From: VFZS01 sp964353255
GTDB lineage: Bacteria > Acidobacteriota > Terriglobia > Bryobacterales > Bryobacteraceae
DNA length: 62,293 bases
Reading direction: 5' to 3'
NCBI GenBank assembly: GCA_964353255.1
Contig: CAYGVJ010000009.1
Span: forward strand, 1 to 62,293
The translations under genes and the position numbers were made by a program. The notes under the pieces are model-generated. The model was not told where the DNA came from. It did not search any database and saw only the letters and a program-made list of their open reading frames with translations. This document shows positions 34,652-43,922 of the stretch, piece by piece (positions within the stretch are counted from its first letter, which is position 1; each line of letters opens with the position of its first letter).

Positions 34652-35005
34652 CTATCGGTCCCGCGCCCAGTCGCCGTTGATGGCGAGTGTGGGACCGCCC
34701 TTGCCTTCCGCGCCGTCCAGAACGGCGCGCTCACCGGGATATTACCTGACCACGATGGGCGCGTCTTGGGCACCCTTGAGGTTACTCACGAACCGACCGC
34801 GGTAGGTGCCCCCGCGCACCCAGATAGTGTCCATGGGCTTGACGCGCTTGGGGTGCGCCAAGGCTGTGGCCAGATCCCACGGCGCCTCCATGCTCCCATC
34901 GCCCGAAGGACGGCCCGCCGGAGAAACGTAGAACTCGCCGGCCGTCGCGAGAAACGCTAGCAGCGCGATGAGCACGCCACACCTAACCGGCTGTCGCAAA
35001 CGCAT
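34652..35005 (-). pseudogene. Truncated copy of the beta-helix gene 5' end
   Basis: From ATG 35005 the frame encodes a signal peptide (VLIALLAFLATAG) and then EFYVSPAGRPSGDGSMEAPW, DLATALAHPKRVKPMDTIWV and RGGTYRG, nearly identical to the mature start of the gene at 29114-31330. After APIVVR a TAA replaces the Gln codon of the full-length copy. Homology continues in frame (YPGERAVLDGAEG, NGDWAR) and then stops near 34660, followed by TAG. So this is a 5' fragment of about 115 codons with a nonsense mutation. It overlaps the end of the upstream GT by about 23 nt. Confidence 0.88.
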
Positions 35006-36098
35006 GTTCCTCCAGTACGCTGTCATAGACGCTGCATACCCTGCCCATGACTGCTTCGGCGCTGTAAACCCCGTGGACGCGGCAGCGGAGTGCCTCGCCC
35101 AGCGAAGCTCTCAGTTCGGCAGATCGCAGCAAGCGCAGCAGCGCTTCGGCCAGCTCGTCGGGACGGCGCGGGGCCACCAGGAGTCCGGCCTGGCCTTGGT
35201 CCAGCACCTCGGGGCAGTCGCCCACCCGTGTCGCCACCGCGGGCAACCCGGCCATCCCGTACTCCAGCAGAGCGAGGGGCAGACCCTCGCTGGCCGAACT
35301 CAGCACCCCGATGTCACACTCCCGGAGGATGTCTGGCACGTCCGTCCTTTCCCCCAGGAGGGTCACGTGGCCACCCAAACCGAGCGCGGCGATTTCCCCG
35401 CGGACCGAGTCCGCGTACTGCCGGTCCCTGTTCCCGCCCACCAGAAGAAGATGAGCTTCCGGCGCCTGCCTCGCCGCCAAGGCCATGGCTCGGAGCAGGG
35501 TGGGCTGATCTTTCTGGGCACGGAGACTGGCTACGTGAACGATGCGCGCCCCCCTGGAGCCTGGCAACTCGGGCCTCCGTCCTGAATCCGTAGCGGTCTC
35601 GACGAAGTTGGGGATATGCCAGACCCGCGCGGGAGAAAACCTGAGACGCCGCCTCGACCAGTCCGCCAAGGGTTGGTTGACCGCGATGATGCCCTTCACC
35701 CGGCGGGCAACCAGCCGGTAGAGCACCGGAAAACGGCCTCGCATGGCAAGTCTTCCGGCATGGATGTGCCAGATGACGGTAGCACCCGGGGCAAACACCG
35801 ACGATGCCGCGGCGATGAACACAGATGTCGAGTGGGCGTGAAGGACCCGGATCCGCTGTTCGCGAATGAATCGCGCCAGACGCCAGACGGCGCGAAGGTC
35901 GAACCGGTGACGCCGGTTGAGATGCCACTGTGTAACGTGCGCGCCGACCATCTTGCCCAGGGGGCCGGTGCGGCGCGTGGCGCACAGGTAGGCCCGGTAG
36001 CAATCCGCGGGAAGATGGTTCGCCAGCGCGACAGCCATCCGTTCCGCGCCGCCGGCCTCCAGGGTGTCCACAATCTGCATGACGCCAATCGGGCTCAT
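34983..36098 (-). CDS. Glycosyltransferase family 4
   Basis: ATG 36098 overlaps the previous stop (ATGA), giving 371 residues; the long upstream frame is antisense-type sequence within the neighbour. The N-terminus VMQIVDTLEAGGAERMAVAL is classic for GT4 enzymes of capsule clusters. The donor domain has VASLRAQKDQPTLLRAM and SEGLPLALLEYGMAGLPAVA. The last codons run into the duplicated beta-helix fragment, so the C-terminus (EEHAFATAG) may have been altered by that event; length is still normal. Sugar specificity unknown. Confidence 0.88.
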   Translation of the reverse strand: MSPIGVMQIVDTLEAGGAERMAVALANHLPADCYRAYLCATRRTGPLGKMVGAHVTQWHLNRRHRFDLRAVWRLARFIREQRIRVLHAHSTSVFIAAASSVFAPGATVIWHIHAGRLAMRGRFPVLYRLVARRVKGIIAVNQPLADWSRRRLRFSPARVWHIPNFVETATDSGRRPELPGSRGARIVHVASLRAQKDQPTLLRAMALAARQAPEAHLLLVGGNRDRQYADSVRGEIAALGLGGHVTLLGERTDVPDILRECDIGVLSSASEGLPLALLEYGMAGLPAVATRVGDCPEVLDQGQAGLLVAPRRPDELAEALLRLLRSAELRASLGEALRCRVHGVYSAEAVMGRVCSVYDSVLEEHAFATAG

Positions 36099-37300
36099 CG
36101 ACCCGTCTCTGCCACCCCTGCTCTGACCTGCACGGGGCGTGACTGCAAAGGCTCGCCCCATCGCGCCGACAACAGCGCCCGCAGGGCTTCCCGCAGTCCC
36201 TCGAGCGTATGCCGCTGGGCCCACTCGGCAGCCCGCGTGCGCATACCGCGGCACCCTTCCGGATCCTGGACCACTCTCCGCAAAGCTGCCGCCAATGCGT
36301 TGGCATCGCCCGGAGGAACCGCAATCCCGCGGCCCTCGCCCAGCATCCGCGACAGCAGCCCACGGTCAGAGCCGATGCACACCACTCCAAAGGCCATGGC
36401 CTCCACGACGGCTTTGGGCCACCCTTCCGTCTGGGAGGGCAGCACCAGCACGGATGCGGCTTCATAGAAGCCCAGAACCTGATCGAAGTCCACTGCCCCG
36501 TGGAAGCGGACGCAGTCCTCGACGTGCAACGAGCGGCTGAGCTCCTCCAGGCGTGACCTCTCGGGACCCCCACCCACGATGTCGCACTGAACGCCCACGG
36601 CCTCCCGCTGCAGCTCAGCGACTGCCTCCAGTACCACGTCCACATTCTTGGCTCTGGAGAGCCGGCCCACGTAAAGCGCGCGAAGGGACCCCGTCCGGTT
36701 TCTCGCCTCGGCGGCGTGGCGGGCGCGCGCCATCTGCTCATCGGTCAGCACAGAAGCGAAAAAGGGGACCACGTGCTTCGGCTGCGCGGGCCATTCTCCG
36801 TAGACAATGACCACGCCGTCCTTCCACCAGAACGAGCGCAACAGCCCGCGTTGCAGCCGCACCGTCCAGGGCTCCCCGGGATAACCGTTCCACTGACCGG
36901 CGTACTTGGCCACCAGGCGGCGCGAGAAGAGCGGCGCCAGAATCGCTCCCAGAAGCCCCATGTTGCCGGGACAGCGCACGTGGATGGCGTCCGCCTGCCG
37001 CATGGCCCGGTACAAGCCCGACACCAGCACTGGGAGCGCCAGAATCTGCGCTGCCTTGGCCTGAAGCGTTGTTCCGCCCGTTTCCCGCTGCGGCGCCACG
37101 CTGATGTTGGAGCGAGTGAAGGCCAAGCAATCTCCCGGGGGCGCCGCGTCCCGGCACGGTGCGGCGATGACCACCTTGGGAAACAGGTCCGCCCAGATAT
37201 CGACCTCCCGGGCGTACGGCCCGTACGCATAGAGCCGCCCCGCGTGCCGGTAATGGCGTACGTGGGAGACGATCAGTAGGTTCTCAACGGGCCGCGCCAT
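36095..37300 (-). CDS. Glycosyltransferase family 4
   Basis: A GT-B enzyme of about 401 residues from ATG 37300 (GGAAACGCG before it); an ATG at 37321 is also possible. The N-terminus NLLIVSHVRHYRHAGRLYAYG and an acceptor domain with AKYAGQWNGYPGEPW are followed by the GT4 donor motifs VGRLSRAKNVDVVLEAV and TEGWPKAVVEAMAFGVVCI. It overlaps the upstream GT stop by 17 nt and the downstream GT start by 4 nt. Role: addition of one sugar to the lipid-linked unit, donor unknown. Confidence 0.87.
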   Translation of the reverse strand: MARPVENLLIVSHVRHYRHAGRLYAYGPYAREVDIWADLFPKVVIAAPCRDAAPPGDCLAFTRSNISVAPQRETGGTTLQAKAAQILALPVLVSGLYRAMRQADAIHVRCPGNMGLLGAILAPLFSRRLVAKYAGQWNGYPGEPWTVRLQRGLLRSFWWKDGVVIVYGEWPAQPKHVVPFFASVLTDEQMARARHAAEARNRTGSLRALYVGRLSRAKNVDVVLEAVAELQREAVGVQCDIVGGGPERSRLEELSRSLHVEDCVRFHGAVDFDQVLGFYEAASVLVLPSQTEGWPKAVVEAMAFGVVCIGSDRGLLSRMLGEGRGIAVPPGDANALAAALRRVVQDPEGCRGMRTRAAEWAQRHTLEGLREALRALLSARWGEPLQSRPVQVRAGVAETGR

Positions 37301-38447
37301 CGCGTTTCCAGCACTCGGCACAGCGGCGGTAGAAATCCAGATTCCGTCCGACTAGCACGTCTACCGGGAAGTGTTCCACCGCCCGCTGCCGCGCGGCAGC
37401 GCCCAGCCTCCGCCGCAGTTCAGGCGCCTTGAGAAGCTGAATGACTTTCTCGGCGATCGCCTCCGGGTGGTGCGGATTGCACAGCAACCCGGAAACGCCG
37501 TCTTCGATGACTTCCGGCCCGGGGCCGGTATTGGAAGCGACGACGGCCTTGCCCATTGCCATGGCTTCCAGCCACGCCACCGGAAGGGCTTCCATGTGCG
37601 AGGGGTAGACGCAAACAGCGGCCCGGGCCAGGAGTTGCCAAAGCCGGTCGTGCTCCACGGCGCCTTGAAACACGATCCGCTCTTGCAGGTCCGCCGGAAT
37701 CAGCCCCCGCAGATACTCCGTGAACGAGCGCCCGGACTCCCGGTCGCGCCAGTCCCGGCCCACTACCAGGAGGTGCGCCTCCGGCGCCGCCTGTGCAATC
37801 GCGGGCATGGCCTGGATCAACTGGCGGATGCCTTTCTTCTCGCACACGGTGCCGACAAACACGATCAAACCGGCTTCTTCAGGAATCTCCGGGCGCGAAC
37901 GGAAGACCGAAGTATCGACCGGGTTCGGCAGGATCTCGATGGGCCTGTTGCCCAGCTCGAGCAACTGCCGGGTAGTCTCGGCCACGAACCGGCTCACGGC
38001 GCACACGTGATCGGCCGTCCGGAAGGATCGGCGTTCCTGCCAGCTCCGCCAGGGGGCCGGCCGCTTGCCTAGGGTAACAGCGAAGAAATGGTGTCCTCCG
38101 TTCATCCGGATGACCTTTGCGGCCGAAAACGAGCGCGACAGGACCGCCAAGCTCAACTCGGGCCCTTCAATGAGGTCAATCGGCGTGTCTCGATGGATTC
38201 GCCGGAGAGCGCGACGCACCCGCCAGCCGTTCACCACGAAGCCGGTGCGCGGGATCCTGGACCGCGGCAGCCGCACCACCGCCACGCCCTGGTCCTCCTC
38301 AATGCCTGCTCGCTCCGGCGGACATACACCGACAACGGTGGCTCCATGGCCTCTGTTGACCAGCGCGCGCGCCAAAGTCTGGGTAAACGACCCCACCCCG
38401 CCGTGCGGTCCTGGGGGATATTCGTGGCAGAGAAAACAGATGTGCAC
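37284..38447 (-). CDS. Glycosyltransferase family 4
   Basis: GTG 38447 overlaps the upstream TAG by one base, giving 387 residues. The start MHICFLCHEYPPGPHGGVGS is the standard GT4 glycine-rich acceptor-side loop. Donor motifs are FVGTVCEKKGIRQLIQAM and MEALPVAWLEAMAMGKAVVA. It belongs to the run of GT4 genes at 31-38 kb that share stop/start overlaps. Specificity cannot be read from sequence. Confidence 0.9.
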   Translation of the reverse strand: MHICFLCHEYPPGPHGGVGSFTQTLARALVNRGHGATVVGVCPPERAGIEEDQGVAVVRLPRSRIPRTGFVVNGWRVRRALRRIHRDTPIDLIEGPELSLAVLSRSFSAAKVIRMNGGHHFFAVTLGKRPAPWRSWQERRSFRTADHVCAVSRFVAETTRQLLELGNRPIEILPNPVDTSVFRSRPEIPEEAGLIVFVGTVCEKKGIRQLIQAMPAIAQAAPEAHLLVVGRDWRDRESGRSFTEYLRGLIPADLQERIVFQGAVEHDRLWQLLARAAVCVYPSHMEALPVAWLEAMAMGKAVVASNTGPGPEVIEDGVSGLLCNPHHPEAIAEKVIQLLKAPELRRRLGAAARQRAVEHFPVDVLVGRNLDFYRRCAECWKRDGAAR

Positions 38448-39877
38448 TAGCGTCTGAGCGCGATACGCTGCAAGGTCTCGACAATTCTCCGGCTGGATTG
38501 CCCAAGCGGCACCCCCACCTCCAGCTCCACCAGCTTGCGGCGCCCTTCGCGATCCAAGGAGGGATCTTCCAGATACGCGTTAACGTGGTCGGCCAGCTCA
38601 TCCGGGGAGCGGGCGAATCGTGCCGCACCCAGCTCGACGACGGGACGATAGTGCTCGAACCGGTAGAAGAACTCCCACAGCGGCCGCCCGTGCGGGGGCG
38701 GCGAGGCCAGATCGAAGGCAATGTTCACCACCGGCTTGGCGTGAATCGCAAAGTCCAGGGTCATGGTGGACGCCATGTTGATGTTCAGATCAGCGTGCTG
38801 CGTCAGGTTGGCCAGGAACTGGACGTCCTCAGGAAGAGGGATCACTCTCGACCAGTCCCCGGCCACCGTGTGGACCCACGCGGGCTGGGCGAAAATCATC
38901 TCCGGGAAATCACGGCGAACCGCATCGTAGCGCCGTCCGTCGTCCACCGGCGCGGGTCGGACCAACACCCGGGGACTCCTCCGAATTCTGCCGGAACGAA
39001 CCAGCTCCATGAGGATTCGCACGTGCTCCGGGTCTTCCGGGCAGGTCCCGTGATCGCCGCCCGAATAGCAGATCAGGGGCTTGGATGGATCGGCCCCTAC
39101 CCGGGCGAAGAACTCCTCCCGGGTCCACAGCAGGGCCGGATCCGCATACGGGTCGAACTGGGGGGTCCCCACGATGTGCACGCGCTCCGATGAGACATCC
39201 GGATAGTGCCGCAGCAACTCCCGGCGCATGTGGTCACTCCAGACCAGGTAGTGATCGAAAGGAGCGGCGATGCGGCCCTTGCTGGTCAAGTTGTCCCAGC
39301 TAAAGATGAACGTGGCGGTGGGGATTCCCAACGACCGCGCCGCCAGAACCGCCGGCAGCACGATCGGCGGCCGCTGGTGGGAACAGAAGAGTACCGAGGG
39401 CTGGGTCTGCTGGAAGAGCCGCCTGTAATGCGTCACCTCCGGCAGCCGCCCCACGGCCCAGCAATGCGCCCGGTCCAGCACTCGGATCCGAGCAGGCCCC
39501 GCACTTGCCCACCCGATCACCCTGGCGCAGCGATGGACAGCACGGGTCCGCCACGAACCTCCCGGCTTCTTGCGGCGCACCTGCCGCATGGATTGCGTGT
39601 TCGCCCAGTACATCTGCGCGTAGGCCAGAGAGTACCGCAATGTGAATGAAAGCGGCGTCTCGTGGTACTGAATGAACGGCTCCCAGGCCGTGTTCCCATC
39701 CGCGCACGCGCGGTATGTGTCCAGCAGCTCATCGGGCACCACGTGGCAGATTGTGGCCCGGGCCCGCCGGATCAGTTCGGGTAGAAAGCCTCCCAGCACG
39801 CAGTTCCGGACACCCACACCGTCGGGCAAGAGCACCGCTGCGTGGAACGGATCTCTAAAGCCGCGATCCGATGGCAT
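38447..39877 (-). CDS. GT-B-fold surface polysaccharide transferase (CDP-glycerol glycerophosphotransferase-like)
   Basis: ATG 39877 is preceded by GGGAGAACCG, so it is preferred to TTG 39892; the product has 476 residues. Recognisable parts are PTATFIFSWDNLTSKGRIAA, HYLVWSDHMRRELLRHYPDV, VGTPQFDPYAD and a C-terminal ASTMTLDFAIHAKPVVNIAF. The SWDNLTSKGR motif and the STMTLDF nucleotide-side segment occur in a poorly studied family related to CDP-glycerol glycerophosphotransferases and other GT-B enzymes of capsule loci. It may transfer a sugar or polyol phosphate. No membrane segment is seen. Confidence 0.65.
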   Translation of the reverse strand: MPSDRGFRDPFHAAVLLPDGVGVRNCVLGGFLPELIRRARATICHVVPDELLDTYRACADGNTAWEPFIQYHETPLSFTLRYSLAYAQMYWANTQSMRQVRRKKPGGSWRTRAVHRCARVIGWASAGPARIRVLDRAHCWAVGRLPEVTHYRRLFQQTQPSVLFCSHQRPPIVLPAVLAARSLGIPTATFIFSWDNLTSKGRIAAPFDHYLVWSDHMRRELLRHYPDVSSERVHIVGTPQFDPYADPALLWTREEFFARVGADPSKPLICYSGGDHGTCPEDPEHVRILMELVRSGRIRRSPRVLVRPAPVDDGRRYDAVRRDFPEMIFAQPAWVHTVAGDWSRVIPLPEDVQFLANLTQHADLNINMASTMTLDFAIHAKPVVNIAFDLASPPPHGRPLWEFFYRFEHYRPVVELGAARFARSPDELADHVNAYLEDPSLDREGRRKLVELEVGVPLGQSSRRIVETLQRIALRR

Positions 39878-39894
39878 CGGTTCTCCCGGCAAAC

Positions 39895-40605
39895 TCAGGC
39901 CCCCTTTCCCGCCGGCGCGAGCGAGGCGAGGGCTTCATCCAGAAGGGCGATGGCCTGGTCGGGCTGCCGCGAGAAGTCGATCTCGAAAAGCTTCTCGTGA
40001 GCCTTCAGTTGATCAGAACCCAAGAACCACCATTGCAGCCGAAGCAGGCGCTCGACGACGGCGTCCGGAAAGCGCATGCGGAGCGTCCGCGCGGGATTGC
40101 CGGCCATGATCGCGTAGGGCGGCACGGATTTGGTCACCACGGCTCCGGCGGCCACGACGGCGCCCGACCCGATCCGGACTCCCCGAAGAATGACCGCACC
40201 ATGTCCGACCCACACATCGTGCTCTATGCAGACTGTCTCCGCGCGTCCGTACGACCACAACTTGCCGTCAAGCAGGTTCCGGTTGACGTAAGTGCTGATG
40301 TGGGAAGTGGGATGGTCCCTCCCGTATACGCCCACCGCGGGCGCAAACTGGCAGTAGTTGCCCACCGAGATCGGTCCATTGAAATAGCAGTTCACGCCGA
40401 TGGTGGTGCCGTATCCAACGACCACCTTGCCAGCAAAGATCGTGCCGCGCCCGACCGCATTCTTCCCCGCGAAAGACACATGGTGCAGCCCCTCGACGTC
40501 GCGGCCAACCCGCACCAGGCCGCGCGCGGCGGTGTCGAAACGCAGGCGGCAGTCCACCACCCGTGAGATTGCCTTCCTGGCGACCTGCGATAGTCCCACC
40601 CTCAT
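39895..40605 (-). CDS. Hexapeptide-repeat O-acetyltransferase (CatB/VatB-like)
   Basis: The 236-residue protein has left-handed beta-helix hexapeptide repeats (AVGRGTIFAGKVVVGYGTTI, SVGNYCQFAP). The xenobiotic-acetyltransferase-type loop GRDHPTSHIS provides the catalytic His, and WVGHGAVILRGVRIGSGAVV with GNPARTLRMRF is typical. It should use acetyl-CoA to O- or N-acetylate a sugar of the polysaccharide. No strong ribosome-binding site; the upstream GT stop is 6 nt away, so coupled translation is likely. Confidence 0.88.
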   Translation of the reverse strand: MRVGLSQVARKAISRVVDCRLRFDTAARGLVRVGRDVEGLHHVSFAGKNAVGRGTIFAGKVVVGYGTTIGVNCYFNGPISVGNYCQFAPAVGVYGRDHPTSHISTYVNRNLLDGKLWSYGRAETVCIEHDVWVGHGAVILRGVRIGSGAVVAAGAVVTKSVPPYAIMAGNPARTLRMRFPDAVVERLLRLQWWFLGSDQLKAHEKLFEIDFSRQPDQAIALLDEALASLAPAGKGA

Positions 40606-40611
40606 GGCTCG

Positions 40612-41622
40612 CTATCTGCTCCCGCGCAGCCGCAGCAGCCCCCTTTCCACGGAGGCTCTCAACGCACGGAGCATCAGCAGCCTCAGACGATAGGGCATAT
40701 GGCTTGGGCGCGCGCCCTCCACCGCGAGCCCACCCGTGGCGGCATTGGGTTGCGGGCTCGTAGTCTCATGCCTTACCGCCTCCAGTTCTTTGTACATCCA
40801 CTCCTCCGGCGAGTTACCCATGTGATATGCGTACGCCCGGGTGGTCGAAAAACGCCAGAAGCCTAAGCGGTCGCCGGGTTCATCCAGCCAGCGACGAGCC
40901 GCCCACCCATCCAGCGCACGCAGGCACGGTTCGGGCGGGATGCCCGCAATCACTTCACGCCGCATCGTGAACACGAGGTGCCCGGAACCCACGCACGCGG
41001 TGAAGCCATTCCGCCGCACGACGAGCTGGCGGTCCCGCACCTTCTGCCGGAAGATCCCGGGGGTACCCACACTAGCCGCAAAGCGATCCAGGTCGGCCTC
41101 CGGCACCACCTTCTCGACTCGCAGCTCGCCGCGCAGCCATGCGCCGATCACCGTGGCGGAGGTGTCCTTCCACGCCAGGTTGGGCGTTGGAAAGGGCGAC
41201 GCCACGCCGCACTCCGGGAAGCGAAGGAAAATCTCCTCGAGCGCTTCCAGCCAGCCCGGCAGGAACAGCGCGTCGCCGTCCGCGACCGTGATCAGATCCT
41301 CGAAGCATCCGCGGGCCGCCGAAGCCACCGCGTCCACCTGCCCACGGTTGCTCCGGTTGATCACGACCTGATCCACCCAATCGTGCGCAAATTCCGTTTG
41401 TAGCTTGCGGAGGACGTCTGGCACGCACCCGTTTGCTATCAACGTGATACTGGCCCGGCCGGAGGCAGTGCGGCGAAGCGAGTCGAGGGACAGCTCCAGT
41501 ATTTCCAGAGCGTGCTCAAAGTATCCGCTCAACGCCGGCACGAAGATGGGCACGATGATCCGGTGCCGGCCGTAGGGCGGCAGCTCGGGCTGATCTTTCG
41601 CCGGGTTAGATCCAGTGCGCAC
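40612..41622 (-). CDS. GT-A-fold (family 2-like) glycosyltransferase
   Basis: The core starts with RHRIIVPIFVPALSGYFEHA and contains the GT2 features TLIANGCVPDVLRKL, NRSNRGQVDAVASAARGCFE and a DGDALFLPGW (DxD-like) loop. I place the start at GTG 41622, just after the upstream stop; a longer frame reaches 41811 but would overlap 180 bp of the previous gene with non-protein-like sequence. No good Shine-Dalgarno is visible. The C-terminal YAYHMGNSPEEWMYKELEAV is unusual. About 336 residues. Confidence 0.72.
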   Translation of the reverse strand: MRTGSNPAKDQPELPPYGRHRIIVPIFVPALSGYFEHALEILELSLDSLRRTASGRASITLIANGCVPDVLRKLQTEFAHDWVDQVVINRSNRGQVDAVASAARGCFEDLITVADGDALFLPGWLEALEEIFLRFPECGVASPFPTPNLAWKDTSATVIGAWLRGELRVEKVVPEADLDRFAASVGTPGIFRQKVRDRQLVVRRNGFTACVGSGHLVFTMRREVIAGIPPEPCLRALDGWAARRWLDEPGDRLGFWRFSTTRAYAYHMGNSPEEWMYKELEAVRHETTSPQPNAATGGLAVEGARPSHMPYRLRLLMLRALRASVERGLLRLRGSR

Positions 41623-41630
41623 GGAGGCGA

Positions 41631-42554
41631 CTAAGTCCCCAGTCTCGCGTCCAAACGCTTCAAGAGCCGTATCCCCCGCCTGACCAGTTTCTGCCCGGCA
41701 ACCTTCGCCGGGCTTCGCCCGGTAGTCTCCAAACGCCGTCTCACCGCTCTCTCCCAGTCCGCGTCCAGCCAGCGGCGGAAGTGTTCCGGCGGGCAGCCAG
41801 CCTCGCGCCATCGTCTGGCCTCGGCCAGTTCGGTGCTCCTGTAGATGTGAAAGGCCGGATAGTGCGTGTCCACGAACAGCTTGAACCCGTTGCAGGCTGC
41901 CCGCACGCAGAAGTGCTTGTCCTCACCCCAGAGGTCTAGGTTCGGTATGCGTGCGAAGGAGACCCCCCTTTCCAGTACTTCCCGCCGCACCAGCGTGCAG
42001 GCGGCCAGGCCCCCAACCTCGTACACTCCCGGTTCACGGAGGCGTAGGACCGAATCGGCCGAGCGATGCACATACGTCTGAACGTCCCACGCGTTTGGCA
42101 TGTAAGCTGCACCCGGCCGAAAGCGACTCCAGCAGATCTCACTGACTATCGGCACCCCCAGGCCCCAGAGGTGCTCCAAAGCGGCCGGGTGAATCAGAAT
42201 ATCCGCGTCGAGGAGAAAAATGCCACAAGCCTCGGTGCTTAGAACGCGAGCCAGAGCTGCGTTCTTGATTCGAATGACGCGGTCCACCACTTGGGTATTC
42301 CACCCATGCGAGTCGTCGGTGCGCCTGTAGTCGCAGTGACCCAATTCGAGCGGCGGCAAAAGGGTCACCTCAAACGGCGCCTCGCGCGCAAAGCCGCGGA
42401 GGAGGCTGGAAGACTCGGCATTGTCGTTGTCGTCATAGAACCAAAACGACAAGGCCAGATCTCCGTGCTCCAGCTCGCAAACTGCCGCCAAGCTCTCGCC
42501 CAAGACATCTGGGGCCTCCCGTACAGGACTGAACAACACCACCCGGTGCGGCAT
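41631..42554 (-). CDS. GT-A-fold glycosyltransferase (Anp1/family 2-like)
   Basis: The 307-residue protein begins HRVVLFSPVREAPDVLGESL and carries LSFWFYDDNDNAESSSLL, ACGIFLLDADILIHPAALEHL (DAD metal-binding motif) and LDLWGEDKHFCVRA. The DDN(D)NAESS and D-x-D segments resemble GT62/Anp1-type and GT2 glycosyltransferases. GGAGGCGTA precedes the ATG. It is followed 8 nt later by another GT-A enzyme. It probably adds one residue to the chain; donor unknown. Confidence 0.8.
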   Translation of the reverse strand: MPHRVVLFSPVREAPDVLGESLAAVCELEHGDLALSFWFYDDNDNAESSSLLRGFAREAPFEVTLLPPLELGHCDYRRTDDSHGWNTQVVDRVIRIKNAALARVLSTEACGIFLLDADILIHPAALEHLWGLGVPIVSEICWSRFRPGAAYMPNAWDVQTYVHRSADSVLRLREPGVYEVGGLAACTLVRREVLERGVSFARIPNLDLWGEDKHFCVRAACNGFKLFVDTHYPAFHIYRSTELAEARRWREAGCPPEHFRRWLDADWERAVRRRLETTGRSPAKVAGQKLVRRGIRLLKRLDARLGT

Positions 42555-42599
42555 TACGCCTCCGCGGGTTCGCGGATTTGGATTAATGGCCGGCCTCAG

Positions 42600-43874
42600 T
42601 CACGTGGCCCGCCATGAATGCGGTACAAGAAACGGTCCGTGGACATGCCTTTTTGGAACCTTACCTGACTGGTAGAAGTCCCCCAGAAGAATGGTCAACT
42701 CGGTGGCGTGGTGCACCACATCTACTATGGTTCCCTGCTGGATGATCGCGGCTAACACCGAATACGAGCCCGGCGCTAAGGGGAATGCGGGGACGTAGCA
42801 GCAGACGCGACCCTTCGGGGGCAGGCAGGCGAATGGCTTTGCCAGCAAGTAAGTAGAGAATGTCAACAGAAGGACTTCCGAGCTGTCGCAAATCTTGATT
42901 TCGAAGTCCAGGTTTCTAAGCTCACTGCTCACGCTATCGTATTCTAGCTCGAACGTTGCAGGGGCGCCGCACTGAATAGTGCCGGCACAGTCACCGTTAT
43001 CGCTGAGGATGTTGATGCCGGTCAGTCTGGCCTGCCCTGTGCCGGAGCGGTCGGCGCGAAAGCGAAGGCCAGGTCGCGTCGCCTGCGTCAACGTCTTCAA
43101 GTACTCCGCAATTGCCGTGGACGTCTCAGCGTGGCACGTCAGCCGCCCAGCGGATAGCAGAAGCGTGGATGGACAAAGGTTTGAAATCGCCGCCAGGTTA
43201 TGGCTCACGAATAAGACCGTGCGGCCTTGCCGCGCAATGTGGGTCATCTTTCCCAAGCATCGGCGTTGAAACGTCGCATCCCCCACCGCCAGCACTTCGT
43301 CCACCAACAGGATTTCCGGCTCCAGGTGGGCCGCCACGGCGAAGGCCAGCCGCAGGTACATGCCGCTGGAGTAATGCTTTACCGGCGTGTCAATGAACTT
43401 CTCGACTTCGGCAAACGCAACGATCTCGTCGAACTTGCGCTCGATCTCGGCCCGCTTCATGCCGAGGATCGCGCCGTTCAGGTAGATGTTCTCGCGGCCG
43501 GTCAACTCCGGATGGAAGCCCGTGCCCACCTCGAGCAGGGAGCCCACGCGGCCGTGAACCTCGGCGTAGCCCTCGGTGGGGTCGGTGATCCGCGAAAGGA
43601 TCTTCAGCAGGGTGCTCTTCCCGGCGCCATTCCGCCCGATGATGCCCACCACCTCGCCGGGTTTGACCTCGAAGGAAACCTCCTTCAACGCCCAGATGGT
43701 CCTGTCACTGTCTGCCAGCCCCGCGCCGTGGCCCCGCAGAATCGATCGGACGCGGCGGAAAGGCGCCACGGCCGCGTCGGCCAGGGTCTCCCGCAACGTC
43801 CGATACCGCTCCTGCTTCCCGCCGATGCGGTACTGCTTGGAGAGATCTACGACCCGGATTGCGATGTCGCTCAT
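42600..43874 (-). CDS. wzt: Polysaccharide ABC exporter ATP-binding protein with carbohydrate-binding C-terminus
   Basis: The 424-residue protein has an ABC domain in the first 250 residues: Walker A GIIGRNGAGKST, the RVGSLLEVGTGFHPELTGRE loop typical of Wzt/TagH, signature YSSGMYLRLAFA, Walker B ILLVDEVLAVGD and switch His in FVSHN. The remaining 170 residues match the Wzt-type C-terminal domain, which binds the chain terminus and decides which polysaccharide is exported. Its permease partner wzm lies at 47796-48659, separated by the neu cassette and the dehydrogenase, an unusual split for this pair. Confidence 0.92.
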   Translation of the reverse strand: MSDIAIRVVDLSKQYRIGGKQERYRTLRETLADAAVAPFRRVRSILRGHGAGLADSDRTIWALKEVSFEVKPGEVVGIIGRNGAGKSTLLKILSRITDPTEGYAEVHGRVGSLLEVGTGFHPELTGRENIYLNGAILGMKRAEIERKFDEIVAFAEVEKFIDTPVKHYSSGMYLRLAFAVAAHLEPEILLVDEVLAVGDATFQRRCLGKMTHIARQGRTVLFVSHNLAAISNLCPSTLLLSAGRLTCHAETSTAIAEYLKTLTQATRPGLRFRADRSGTGQARLTGINILSDNGDCAGTIQCGAPATFELEYDSVSSELRNLDFEIKICDSSEVLLLTFSTYLLAKPFACLPPKGRVCCYVPAFPLAPGSYSVLAAIIQQGTIVDVVHHATELTILLGDFYQSGKVPKRHVHGPFLVPHSWRAT

Positions 43875-43922
43875 GATAAATGACGAGTTCAGCGCCTCGC
43901 TCCCGGTCCGAAAGCCTCCGAA

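Noticed and set aside
40612..41811. Longer 399-residue form of the GT-A enzyme
   Set aside because: The extra 63 residues overlap the previous GT gene by 180 bp and do not look like protein.
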